DNA of 5,101 nt from Acetatifactor sp. (GTDB taxonomy: Bacteria > Bacillota > Clostridia > Lachnospirales > Lachnospiraceae). The stretch spans positions 1-5,101 of the forward strand of contig JAEDMI010000183.1 of NCBI GenBank assembly GCA_016303085.1. The letters run 5' to 3'. Every line of letters begins with the position of its first letter. Within the stretch, counting starts at the first letter, position 1. A program made the translations under genes and the position numbers. Below, piece after piece: positions 1 through 5,101 of this stretch. The notes beneath the pieces were generated by a model. It was not told where the DNA came from. It ran no database searches and was given only the letters and a program-made list of their open reading frames with translations.

Positions 1-10
1 TGCCTGCCAT
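1..10 (-). CDS. possible 5' end of a gene running off the left edge
   Basis: An ATG at 10-8 is followed by codons for Ala and Gly before the window ends. A purine-rich AAGGAAAG stretch lies 9 bp upstream (27-20) and could serve as a ribosome binding site. Only three codons are visible, so no product can be named. It would be the first gene after the terminator at 183-223 on the same strand. Confidence 0.3.
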
Positions 11-30
11 TTTTTTAGACTTTCCTTTTC

Positions 31-120
31 TTATTTTGTCACAAACAAAGATTCGGGGGCTACGCGGGCCTTTCCCTGCTGCAATGCCTCCATTTCATAT
101 CTATTTCAATGCATGTTCAT
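31..120 (-). pseudogene. short reading frame interrupted by one TGA (small ORF or remnant)
   Basis: An ATG at 120-118 has an AAGGA motif 3 bp upstream (128-124) and reads MNMH, then meets TGA at 108-106. The same frame then continues NRYEMEALQQGK, RVAPESLFVTK and ends in TAA at 33-31. If the TGA is ignored the peptide is about 29 residues. The part after the stop has the mixed charged and hydrophobic make-up of real protein rather than of AT-rich spacer. The next possible start (10) lies 20 bp downstream. An internal ATG at 93 gives a 20-residue ORF but has no good ribosome binding site. It could be a decayed small gene, a tiny leader peptide followed by chance frame, or pure chance. I recognise no family. 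Confidence 0.25.
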
Positions 121-182
121 ATGTCCTTATTCAACGAATGTGTAATTCCGAAAAGGAGTAATTATTTTGTGCGACATTTTTT

Positions 183-223
183 AATTAAGCAAAAGCACTC
201 CCGGGTTTCCACCTGAGAGTGCT
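183..223 (-). terminator. intrinsic terminator after the HTH unit
   Basis: On the minus strand a perfect 7-bp stem AGCACTC/GAGTGCT (arms 223-217 and 200-194) encloses an inner GGT/ACC stem (213-211 and 206-204). A GGAA loop of the GNRA type closes it. The hairpin is followed at once by TTTTGCTTAATT. The T-rich side is on the minus strand only, so it should end transcripts coming from the HTH gene. Confidence 0.75.
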
Positions 224-261
224 CCGTCCTTCCCCCTATTCAATTACCCGTACACCGGTTT

Positions 262-351
262 CTATCCGTCTGTGGCTGGCATTCCATACTTATAAGCACT
301 TTCACAATAATCATCATAGCACCCCATAAGTTTCCTTTCTTCATCGGCCAT
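262..351 (-). CDS. possible small protein of 29 residues, unknown function
   Basis: From ATG at 351-349 the frame reads MADEERKLMGCYDDYC, then ESAYKYGMPATDG, and stops at TAG 264-262. A TAG lies just before the frame, with RLRKR encoded between it and the ATG. The peptide is acidic and tyrosine-rich with two Cys, and its composition looks protein-like. It lies 29 bp after the HTH gene and 38 bp before the terminator stem, so it would share that transcript. Against it, there is no convincing ribosome binding site (only GGAAG close to the ATG), and the length is near what chance allows. It could also be the tail of a decayed longer gene. I know no family for it. Confidence 0.35.
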   Translation of the reverse strand: MADEERKLMGCYDDYCESAYKYGMPATDG

Positions 352-380
352 CCGCTTCCGTAATCGCTAAGTTAATTATT

Positions 381-836
381 TTATAATTTTGTAGGGTATT
401 TTGAGTTATATTCATTCACAAGCCGCAGCACTTCAGCAGCATCGCCTTTTAGAATTACTCTCGATGTTTCCATAACACCATCAAACGAAAATTGAATATT
501 ATGATATCCTCCACTATTGATGCTATAGCAAAAATATTCTGCAACTGTTTTTTTATCTGCACACGGCGTATCAAGTATGACGCACATTTCCTGTCCTGTT
601 TTTTTCGTATCAAGAAGAAAATCGTACACCAATCCGTTGTTCTTAGCCAAAATGCTGGGACGGACTGCGGGATGACGTACAAACTCCTCGACCTGTTCCG
701 GTGTAAAATGCCATAATCCGTTGATTTTCTCGCCTTGAAGTATACCGGACGCAATATAATTGCGGATGGTTCGGTCAGATAATCCCGTAAACATCACCAA
801 ATGATTTATAACATAGTATTTTCCTGTGTCTTGCAT
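381..836 (-). CDS. small helix-turn-helix DNA-binding protein
   Basis: This 151-residue protein is probably a cytoplasmic transcription regulator. Residues about 7-32 (YYVINHLVMFTGLSDRTIRN) form a MerR/excisionase-like helix-turn-helix. The typical 'GLSDRTIRNYIASGIL' recognition segment is followed by a short wing (KINGLWHFT) and a helix beginning TPEQVEEF. The C-terminal part, about residues 69-151, mixes predicted strands and helices and has three Cys (85, 92, 103). I do not recognise it, so a ligand or partner cannot be named. A TTG 18 bases upstream would add six residues, but that stretch is the ribosome binding site itself (AAAGGAG, 7 bp before ATG 836), so I place the start at the ATG. 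The gene has its own strong promoter at 879-907 and is followed by the terminator at 183-223. Autoregulation or control of the adjacent genes is inference. The full MerR effector-domain architecture is not seen. Confidence 0.85.
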   Translation of the reverse strand: MQDTGKYYVINHLVMFTGLSDRTIRNYIASGILQGEKINGLWHFTPEQVEEFVRHPAVRPSILAKNNGLVYDFLLDTKKTGQEMCVILDTPCADKKTVAEYFCYSINSGGYHNIQFSFDGVMETSRVILKGDAAEVLRLVNEYNSKYPTKL

Positions 837-843
837 AGTTTGT

Positions 844-850
844 CTCCTTT
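844..850 (-). promoter_or_regulatory. ribosome binding site fixing the HTH start
   Basis: AAAGGAG on the minus strand lies 7 bp before the ATG at 836. It falls inside the codons that a TTG-started version at 854 would use, which argues against that longer protein. Confidence 0.8.
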
Positions 851-860
851 TCAATATATT

Positions 861-868
861 CCTGCAGG
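861..868. promoter_or_regulatory. 8-bp palindrome in the HTH leader, possible operator
   Basis: CCTGCAGG is a perfect palindrome lying just downstream of the expected transcription start and before the ribosome binding site of the HTH gene. AATATA (853-858) and TATATT (876-881) form a looser inverted pair around it, but with a different centre. A repressor bound here would block the promoter, so autoregulation by the HTH protein is possible. An 8-bp palindrome can arise by chance. Confidence 0.2.
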
Positions 869-878
869 TCTTAACTAT

Positions 879-907
879 ATTATAAAAATCATTTTAGGGC
901 ATATCAA
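879..907 (-). promoter_or_regulatory. sigma-A-type promoter for the HTH gene
   Basis: On the minus strand TTGATA (907-902) and TATAAT (884-879) are separated by exactly 17 bp. The -10 box is a full match to consensus and the -35 box matches five of six positions. Transcription should start near 872 and leave a leader of about 35 bases before the ATG at 836. This makes the HTH gene a separate unit from the cellulase gene. A short ATTTCAAAT near-palindrome (915-907) abuts the -35 box. Confidence 0.75.
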
Positions 908-938
908 TTTGAAATCATCCCACTTTTTCATATTCCAG

Positions 939-2630
939 TTATTCCACAACACCCAAATCCTGTTCTCCGCTGACAATAAACCCGATATCCCCGATTCTCT
1001 CTCCTGCAGTGATACTGCCGTTATAGTCCTTGCAGGTAATATGCAGAGCATTACCGTCCACGCTGTAATCTCCGTTCCATCCGTCAGAAAACGCGATATC
1101 TCCGTTAAAGAGCAAATCGATTTCCCATTTATCGCAATTAACGTCGGAGGTGTTTTCTATTGTCAATTCATATTGATAAAAAGTCTTTCCCTCCGACTCC
1201 CAGCTGTTCTTTACCTGTGTCGTCACAGAAAGGGAGCCACTGTTCAATACAACTTTTGAATCATCCGCAGATTTGTTCTCCGTCTTTTGTCCGCTTTCGG
1301 AAACCTCATTGCTATCCTGCTTTCCCTCGCTGCCGGAGACCATATTGCTTTCCGATTTTTGTCCGTTGCCGGAAGCTGCACTGCTGTGCGACTTTTCATC
1401 GTTTCCGGCAAGTATCACATCTGTTTCCTCTGTGAGCATACGGTAAAGCCATTTGCCGGAAGCGCTTAAATCGCTCTCCGAAAATCCGGACACTTTCTTA
1501 CAGCTGCTGTTAAATATTGCAGAAGTTTCGTTTTTGTTGGAAATATTCCATGCCACGTAGCTGACATCGCAATCATCCATGGTTTTTATCCATTGCTCCG
1601 CCTGATACTCGTCGATAGCGCCATTTCCGCTGGCATCGCAAATACCGTACTCAGATACAAAAATCGGCAATCCGTCCGCAATGGCCGCCTTCATGCTGTC
1701 CCTCAGCCAATCGGTATGGGTGGCGGCGTAAAAATGCAGGGTATACATGATATTGTCATATCCGGTAATGGGGTCTGCTGCCGCCTGGTCTACATACTGA
1801 GACCAGTTGGGGGTTCCCACCAGGATGATTCCGTCATCATCATTAGCACGTATGGTTTCAATCACCTGAAGGGCATAGGATTTAATATCATTCCAGCTTG
1901 TCCCGCCGTTTGGCTCATTGCAGATTTCATAAATTACATTGTTGTAGTCCTGATATTCCTCGGACATTTCAGCGAAAAACGCCTTTGCTTCCTCAATGTA
2001 AGCGTTGGGATTATTGTCCGACAGGGTATGCCAGTCAATAATGACATACATATCCTGCCTTGTGGCGTACTCCACACCGCTCCTGACCAGTGTTTTCAAG
2101 TTCTCCCGGTTACCGTCTGTACAATATCCGCCGCCCTCCGCAGTATACATGGCAAGACGAATCACATTCACATTCCATTCTTCCCGAAACTGCCGGAAAC
2201 ACTCTTCATTGATATAGTCGGGGAACCAGGCAAGCCCATGAGTGCTGAGTCCCTTTAGCTGCACGGTATTCCCGTTACAATCTACCAGCTGAGTTTTCTC
2301 CACACGCAGCGCCCCTGCCACGGCAGGGGTTGCCAAATCCGTCTTGGAAGAATCCGGCTTCCTTTGCGACTCTGTGTTCTTTTCTTCCGAAGTATTTTCA
2401 TCAGGTTCGGAAACCTCGGTTGCCTTCGCTGTCTCCGTCGTTTCTTTCACATCGGATGATTCTGTTGCTTCCTCTGATTCCGTTGTTTCCTTGGATTCTA
2501 TTGAATCCGCAAGTTCTGTATTCGACTTTGCAGCTGCATCGGCAGTAGATTCTGCCTTTCCGCATCCCTGGAAAATCAACATGCCACCCAGTACAATCGC
2601 GCATACCGCCACCATCTTATTTCTCTTCAT
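939..2630 (-). CDS. membrane-anchored family 5 endoglucanase (cellulase) with CBM2-like module
   Basis: This 563-residue exported lipoprotein probably cleaves internal beta-1,4-glucosidic bonds of cellulose or related glucans on the outside of the cell. Residues 1-23 form a lipoprotein signal (basic start, hydrophobic core, LIFQGC) with Cys23 as the lipid site. A Ser/Thr/Glu-rich linker runs to about 108. The GH5 domain, about 108-396, shows KGLSTHGLAWF, NVIRLAMYT and YVIIDWH. It also has IYEICNEPNGG with acid/base Glu239, HFYAATH, and FVSEYG with nucleophile Glu327. This motif set fits subfamily GH5_2. A repeat-built linker (about 402-456) leads to a CBM2-like cellulose-binding module (about 459-559) with Trp477, Trp502 and Trp518. 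Tyr536 in KDYNGSITAG sits where CBM2 usually has Trp. Both catalytic residues are intact. I place the start at ATG 2630, which overlaps the upstream stop (ATGA) and has GGGGA 6 bp before it. A version starting nine codons earlier lies wholly inside the upstream gene and spoils the signal peptide. Exact substrate is not provable from sequence. Confidence 0.95.
   Translation of the reverse strand: MKRNKMVAVCAIVLGGMLIFQGCGKAESTADAAAKSNTELADSIESKETTESEEATESSDVKETTETAKATEVSEPDENTSEEKNTESQRKPDSSKTDLATPAVAGALRVEKTQLVDCNGNTVQLKGLSTHGLAWFPDYINEECFRQFREEWNVNVIRLAMYTAEGGGYCTDGNRENLKTLVRSGVEYATRQDMYVIIDWHTLSDNNPNAYIEEAKAFFAEMSEEYQDYNNVIYEICNEPNGGTSWNDIKSYALQVIETIRANDDDGIILVGTPNWSQYVDQAAADPITGYDNIMYTLHFYAATHTDWLRDSMKAAIADGLPIFVSEYGICDASGNGAIDEYQAEQWIKTMDDCDVSYVAWNISNKNETSAIFNSSCKKVSGFSESDLSASGKWLYRMLTEETDVILAGNDEKSHSSAASGNGQKSESNMVSGSEGKQDSNEVSESGQKTENKSADDSKVVLNSGSLSVTTQVKNSWESEGKTFYQYELTIENTSDVNCDKWEIDLLFNGDIAFSDGWNGDYSVDGNALHITCKDYNGSITAGERIGDIGFIVSGEQDLGVVE
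1256..1411. repeat. 36-bp tandem repeat encoding the cellulase interdomain linker
   Basis: Three units of exactly 36 bp (1292-1327, 1328-1363, 1364-1399) align without gaps. Each begins CG.T.CCGG or a close variant. A diverged unit precedes them (1256-1291, sharing the closing TTTTGTC with the second unit), and a partial unit starts at 1400. Each unit encodes 12 residues of the type SG.EGKQDSNEV, so copy-number change keeps the frame and only alters linker length. The units are imperfect, which points to an older expansion. Confidence 0.75.
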
Positions 2631-2986
2631 AAAACGTCCCCAACTGTCTTTTCCCATTCAGACTCTTTAAAGCCGACGCATACATTATTTTCTCCAATCA
2701 GCAATGGGCGTTTTACCAACATACCGTCGGATGCAAGAAGATTAATCATTTCTTCATCGCTCATACTGCCCAGCTTATCCTTCAACTGCATTTCTTTATA
2801 CAACAGTCCGCTGGTATTAAAGAACTTTCTCACAGGCAGACCGCTCCGTGCAATCCAGATTTTCAGTTCCTCCGCTGTAGGATGATTGTCCTTGATATGG
2901 CGGCTCTCATAATCAATCTTATTTTCTTTCAGCCATGCCTCTGCCTTCTTACAGGTAGTACATTTTGGGTATTGTACAAATAACAT
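2627..2986 (-). CDS. ArsC/Spx-family thioredoxin-fold protein
   Basis: This 119-residue cytoplasmic protein belongs to the arsenate reductase (glutaredoxin type)/Spx/MgsR/YffB family. It opens with a strand and the motif YPKCTTCKKA (CxxC, Cys9 and Cys12), then a helix. The family's KRPLL segment lies at 92-96, followed by VGFKESEWE. Length matches the family (about 115-130). True ArsC has one reactive Cys in a CGTSR-like context, and Spx has CxxC plus RNA polymerase contacts. This protein has the CxxC of the Spx/MgsR side, but the sequence does not separate a redox enzyme from a transcription factor. I chose ATG 2986 because AGAGGAAG lies 7 bp before it and the protein then starts directly with the first strand. 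A GTG at 3022 would add 12 unlikely residues and has no ribosome binding site. The stop overlaps the cellulase start as ATGA, so the two are probably translationally coupled. Confidence 0.88.
   Translation of the reverse strand: MLFVQYPKCTTCKKAEAWLKENKIDYESRHIKDNHPTAEELKIWIARSGLPVRKFFNTSGLLYKEMQLKDKLGSMSDEEMINLLASDGMLVKRPLLIGENNVCVGFKESEWEKTVGDVL
2637..2641 (-). promoter_or_regulatory. ribosome binding site of the cellulase gene
   Basis: GGGGA on the minus strand, 6 bp before ATG 2630, lies within the last codons of the ArsC/Spx gene. With the ATGA overlap it supports the start at 2630 and coupled translation. Confidence 0.6.
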
Positions 2987-2993
2987 CTCTATA

Positions 2994-3001
2994 CTTCCTC
3001 T
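2994..3001 (-). promoter_or_regulatory. ribosome binding site fixing the ArsC/Spx start
   Basis: AGAGGAAG on the minus strand, 7 bp before ATG 2986, selects that codon over the upstream GTG at 3022. Confidence 0.65.
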
Positions 3002-3054
3002 CTTTCCTTCATCCTTATTCACATGCGTACCAAATCAATATACTTATCTGCTTC

Positions 3055-4854
3055 TTATCTCACATTTATCTTATATACATCAAATTGTCCCGCGACACTG
3101 TCCTGACATTCCAAGTCAACGCAAACACCTTTTTCCGCATATAGCTCTGACAGCCACTCCAAATCGGCTCCCTGCTCTGCCACAAAATAAACATTGTCAT
3201 TCTCAAGCAGAGCCTCCCTCACGGAAGAAATACCGAACTGCTCATATTTCTCTCCGCAAAGAGGACTTTTGGCAAGCCACCCACCGCAGATATCATAATT
3301 GTCCGGTCCGATATGCCTGTTCGCAAAAATCGCCTCAGAGTAATTTACCGTAGAATACACATCCATGAAATAAAAATTGTCTTTTTGCTCCTCGCAATAC
3401 GTCAGCAGTTCTTCCCAATCTTCGTTGAAAGATACAGTATTCTCATACTCTGTCTGAAAGTTTCTAAGGGAAGCAAATGCCACAGTACCCGCGCCTGCAA
3501 GGAACAGAATCGCAAGTCCTGTATACAACAGCCTCGGTTGTTTCAGTTTTTTGCTCTCTTTCAGCCAACTCAATTCCTCAATTACTAACATAAGAAGGCA
3601 AACTATCTCAATAACAAACAGGGAATGTGTTATTCTAACCGGTGCCCTTTGTTTCAAAATAACATACATCCAAAGTACTGTGCGCCCGGAAAACATCAAA
3701 ACCATATAGACAAAATTCTGCACTCGTCCGGAAAAGCAGGTCAGTAAAAACAATACACCATACAATGCGGCACATACAAAATTCCAGGGATAATCATCCC
3801 CTGCCACCGCGGGATCAAACAACACCCTGTGACCGTAAGACCACAGTCCTTCCTTCAACGGCAATGTAAATATTTGATAATACAGCCGCTTTACGCCTCC
3901 GTACTTCGATATTCTTTTTTCATCAGCATAATCTACCACACTCCGCAGTGTTTCGCTGGTAATGTCATCATCCAACGAAAAGTTATAGTTATTCAAAAGA
4001 CTATATTGCGCTTCCGAAATGCCCGCAGACTCATAAAACGCTTTATTCTCCTCATAATCCGGAATCGTCAAAAAATCGTAAAGTTGAGTGCGGTACTCAT
4101 CCACTTTTTTATACTCTGCCCATTCTTCATCCGTATAACTATTCACATTCACTGTATGCATCACAGCTGCACCGAAAAGCAAACACCCCCAGATTAATAT
4201 CCATTGCTTCACACAGGTCTTTTTCAAGCATAAACCATTTTTCCTGTAATACCAAATCAATGTGAACAGCATCGAAAATGGTAAAAGGAACCAAAACATC
4301 TCCGTACGAAGGCAGTATGCAAACATATACTGCAACAGAATACCCGCAAATTGTATCAGCCATCTTCTTTCTAAAAGCACCTCATTCATACTATAGAGAC
4401 GAATGGTAGCAGAAGACATCAGCAACGCTGCCGTATAGGTATATTGTACAATGACTAATTTATCTGCCATGATTCCTAACATCAGGATATTCACCGCAAT
4501 AATAAGACACCATTCATACATCCTGTTTATGTTCAGTTTTTTTTGTAAAAGTGTGACCACAGAATAAACAGAATAAAACTGACAAAGAATCATACTACAG
4601 CCAAACCAAGGAAAAGTGGGATAGATGCGGTATAAAAGGCAAAAGAAAAAATTAAGTGGTGTCGCTATAGAAACATTATGTACATCAGGCATGCCGGAAT
4701 ATTTACCGGAAATAATAGCATTCACAAACACATCATCATTCATGGCATACCGATAGTCAAAAAAACAGGAAAACAGTATCACAACAACAGCAATGACAAC
4801 TGCCTCCGCCACACGAAACAGATTCTTTTTTTCTGTCGCTTCTTTCATATTCAT
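3055..4854 (-). CDS. polytopic membrane protein, GT-C glycosyltransferase-like, function unknown
   Basis: This 599-residue integral membrane protein has about eleven likely membrane segments, near residues 13-33, 69-88, 89-104, 112-129, 134-152, 165-183, 185-203, 218-235, 357-374, 379-398, 409-427 and 441-461 (the second and third may be one). A soluble loop lies at about 236-354 and a soluble C-terminal domain at about 462-599. Just after the first segment comes YAMNDDVFVNAIISGKYSG, followed by NFFFCLLYRIYPTFPWFG. An acidic pair in the first outward loop, many segments and a soluble tail are typical of GT-C-fold transferases that use lipid-linked sugars, and Asp40-Asp41 would be the candidate catalytic residues. 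RAPVRITHSL (403-412) also looks conserved in type. I cannot name a family or substrate, so a role in cell-surface glycan or glycolipid synthesis is inference. ATG 4854 is the start because AAGGAG lies 5 bp upstream; the next ATG, two codons on, is also possible. The gene follows trkH by 54 bp and precedes the ArsC/Spx gene by 68 bp with no terminator seen. Confidence 0.8.
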   Translation of the reverse strand: MNMKEATEKKNLFRVAEAVVIAVVVILFSCFFDYRYAMNDDVFVNAIISGKYSGMPDVHNVSIATPLNFFFCLLYRIYPTFPWFGCSMILCQFYSVYSVVTLLQKKLNINRMYEWCLIIAVNILMLGIMADKLVIVQYTYTAALLMSSATIRLYSMNEVLLERRWLIQFAGILLQYMFAYCLRTEMFWFLLPFSMLFTLIWYYRKNGLCLKKTCVKQWILIWGCLLFGAAVMHTVNVNSYTDEEWAEYKKVDEYRTQLYDFLTIPDYEENKAFYESAGISEAQYSLLNNYNFSLDDDITSETLRSVVDYADEKRISKYGGVKRLYYQIFTLPLKEGLWSYGHRVLFDPAVAGDDYPWNFVCAALYGVLFLLTCFSGRVQNFVYMVLMFSGRTVLWMYVILKQRAPVRITHSLFVIEIVCLLMLVIEELSWLKESKKLKQPRLLYTGLAILFLAGAGTVAFASLRNFQTEYENTVSFNEDWEELLTYCEEQKDNFYFMDVYSTVNYSEAIFANRHIGPDNYDICGGWLAKSPLCGEKYEQFGISSVREALLENDNVYFVAEQGADLEWLSELYAEKGVCVDLECQDSVAGQFDVYKINVR

Positions 4855-4859
4855 GAAGT

Positions 4860-4865
4860 CTCCTT
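4860..4865 (-). promoter_or_regulatory. ribosome binding site of the membrane-protein gene
   Basis: AAGGAG on the minus strand, 5 bp before ATG 4854 and 11 bp before the second ATG, favours the first. Confidence 0.7.
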
Positions 4866-4908
4866 CAAAATCAAATTGAATACATGCTGTTGCGGCAGCA
4901 CAACCATA

Positions 4909-5101
4909 TTATCGATGCTTCCATGTGGTTCTGGAAAACAAAATCAATATGGGAAAAATCTCCAGTCTTCCGGCAAGCATATCCATAATCAGCACCAGCT
5001 TTGAAAATGTGCTGTAGGCTGAAAAGTTGCATGCCGGTCCCACCATCTCAAATCCCGGACCGATATTGTTCAGGCAGGAAAGCATTGCGGAAATATTTGT
5101 C
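4909..5101 (-). CDS. trkH: TrkH-type potassium transporter, C-terminal part
   Basis: The last 63 codons of a gene entering from the right edge are visible, ending in TAA at 4911-4909. TrkH is the membrane, ion-conducting subunit of Trk/Ktr potassium uptake and works with a cytoplasmic nucleotide-binding subunit (TrkA/KtrA). The peptide contains SCLNNIGPGFEMVGP, which matches the fourth pore loop of the family, with the filter glycine in NNIGPG. It is followed by NFSAYSTFSKLVL, then the final membrane helix and the conserved ending MLAGRLEIFPILILFS with a Trp near the C-terminus. Frame and ending are intact. The start and the other three pore repeats lie outside the window. KtrB belongs to the same superfamily, but the GRLEIFPIL ending favours TrkH. 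The gene is upstream of, and on the same strand as, the membrane-protein gene 54 bp away. A weak hairpin in that gap gives no clear termination. Confidence 0.9.
   Translation of the reverse strand, partial: TNISAMLSCLNNIGPGFEMVGPACNFSAYSTFSKLVLIMDMLAGRLEIFPILILFSRTTWKHR

Noticed and set aside
152..216. Plus-strand AAAGGAG followed by a GTG and 14 codons
   Set aside because: The frame runs into the terminator hairpin and stops there, the peptide is not protein-like, and nothing else on the plus strand is transcribed.
801..1259. 152-codon plus-strand ORF across the HTH leader and cellulase 3' end
   Set aside because: It lies opposite a well-supported gene, is rich in residues typical of antisense translation, and has no good ribosome binding site.
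1256..1411. Regular repeat considered as a CRISPR-like array
   Set aside because: Units follow one another directly without unique spacers and keep a 12-codon frame inside the cellulase linker.
1593..2258. 221-codon plus-strand ORF
   Set aside because: It is antisense to the GH5 catalytic domain, whose conserved motifs on the minus strand explain this sequence fully.
2344..2670. 108-codon plus-strand ORF rich in Ser, Val and Asp
   Set aside because: It mirrors the Ser/Thr/Glu-rich linker of the lipoprotein on the other strand; the low-complexity composition comes from that linker.
2987..3054. Possible separate promoter before the ArsC/Spx gene (TTGATT near 3038)
   Set aside because: No acceptable -10 box at 16-18 bp spacing, so read-through from the membrane-protein gene is the simpler view.
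4883..4902. Hairpin TGCTG/CAGCA after the trkH stop
   Set aside because: Only 5 bp plus G-U pairs with no run of T directly after it, so it is not convincing as a terminator between trkH and the membrane-protein gene.
4909..4960. Possible promoter with a GATAAT -10 box at the end of trkH
   Set aside because: The -35 position 17 bp upstream (TTCCAG) is a poor match and the sequence is explained by trkH coding.

Overview
The window looks like a chromosomal segment from a low-to-mid-GC Gram-positive Clostridia species, most plausibly a plant-polysaccharide-using gut or rumen Lachnospiraceae. The reasons are strong AGGAG-type ribosome binding sites, a lipoprotein-type GH5 cellulase with Ser/Glu/Lys-rich linkers, a Firmicutes-type TrkH C-terminus, and a stand-alone thioredoxin-fold ArsC/Spx protein. 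This assignment is inference from protein character, not from a database match. Every gene I can support lies on the minus strand, so the window reads right to left.

Region 5101-2627: the window opens inside the last 63 codons of a TrkH-type potassium transporter (stop at 4909). After 54 bp comes a 599-residue polytopic membrane protein with an Asp-Asp motif in its first outward loop. It resembles GT-C-fold glycosyltransferase-like proteins, but its function is unknown. After 68 bp without a visible terminator comes a 119-residue ArsC/Spx-family protein with a CxxC motif.

Region 2630-939: the ArsC/Spx stop codon overlaps the start of the next gene as ATGA. That gene encodes a membrane-anchored lipoprotein with a family 5 endoglucanase domain and a C-terminal CBM2-like cellulose-binding module. 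The two domains are joined by a linker built from a 36-bp tandem repeat. From the membrane protein to the cellulase the genes could form one transcript.

Region 938-1: a near-consensus sigma-A promoter (TTGATA, 17 bp, TATAAT) starts a new unit. It holds a small helix-turn-helix regulator and possibly a 29-codon ORF, and it ends at a clear intrinsic terminator at about 183-223. Beyond the terminator the minus strand carries a short reading frame interrupted by one TGA, then a possible start codon at the window edge.

I see no CRISPR array, tRNA, rRNA, insertion sequence or recognisable defence system. The segment is mostly ordinary. The points worth a second look are the translational coupling of a redox-type ArsC/Spx protein to an extracellular cellulase, the recently expanded linker, the uncharacterised membrane protein, and the tiny ORFs around the HTH gene.
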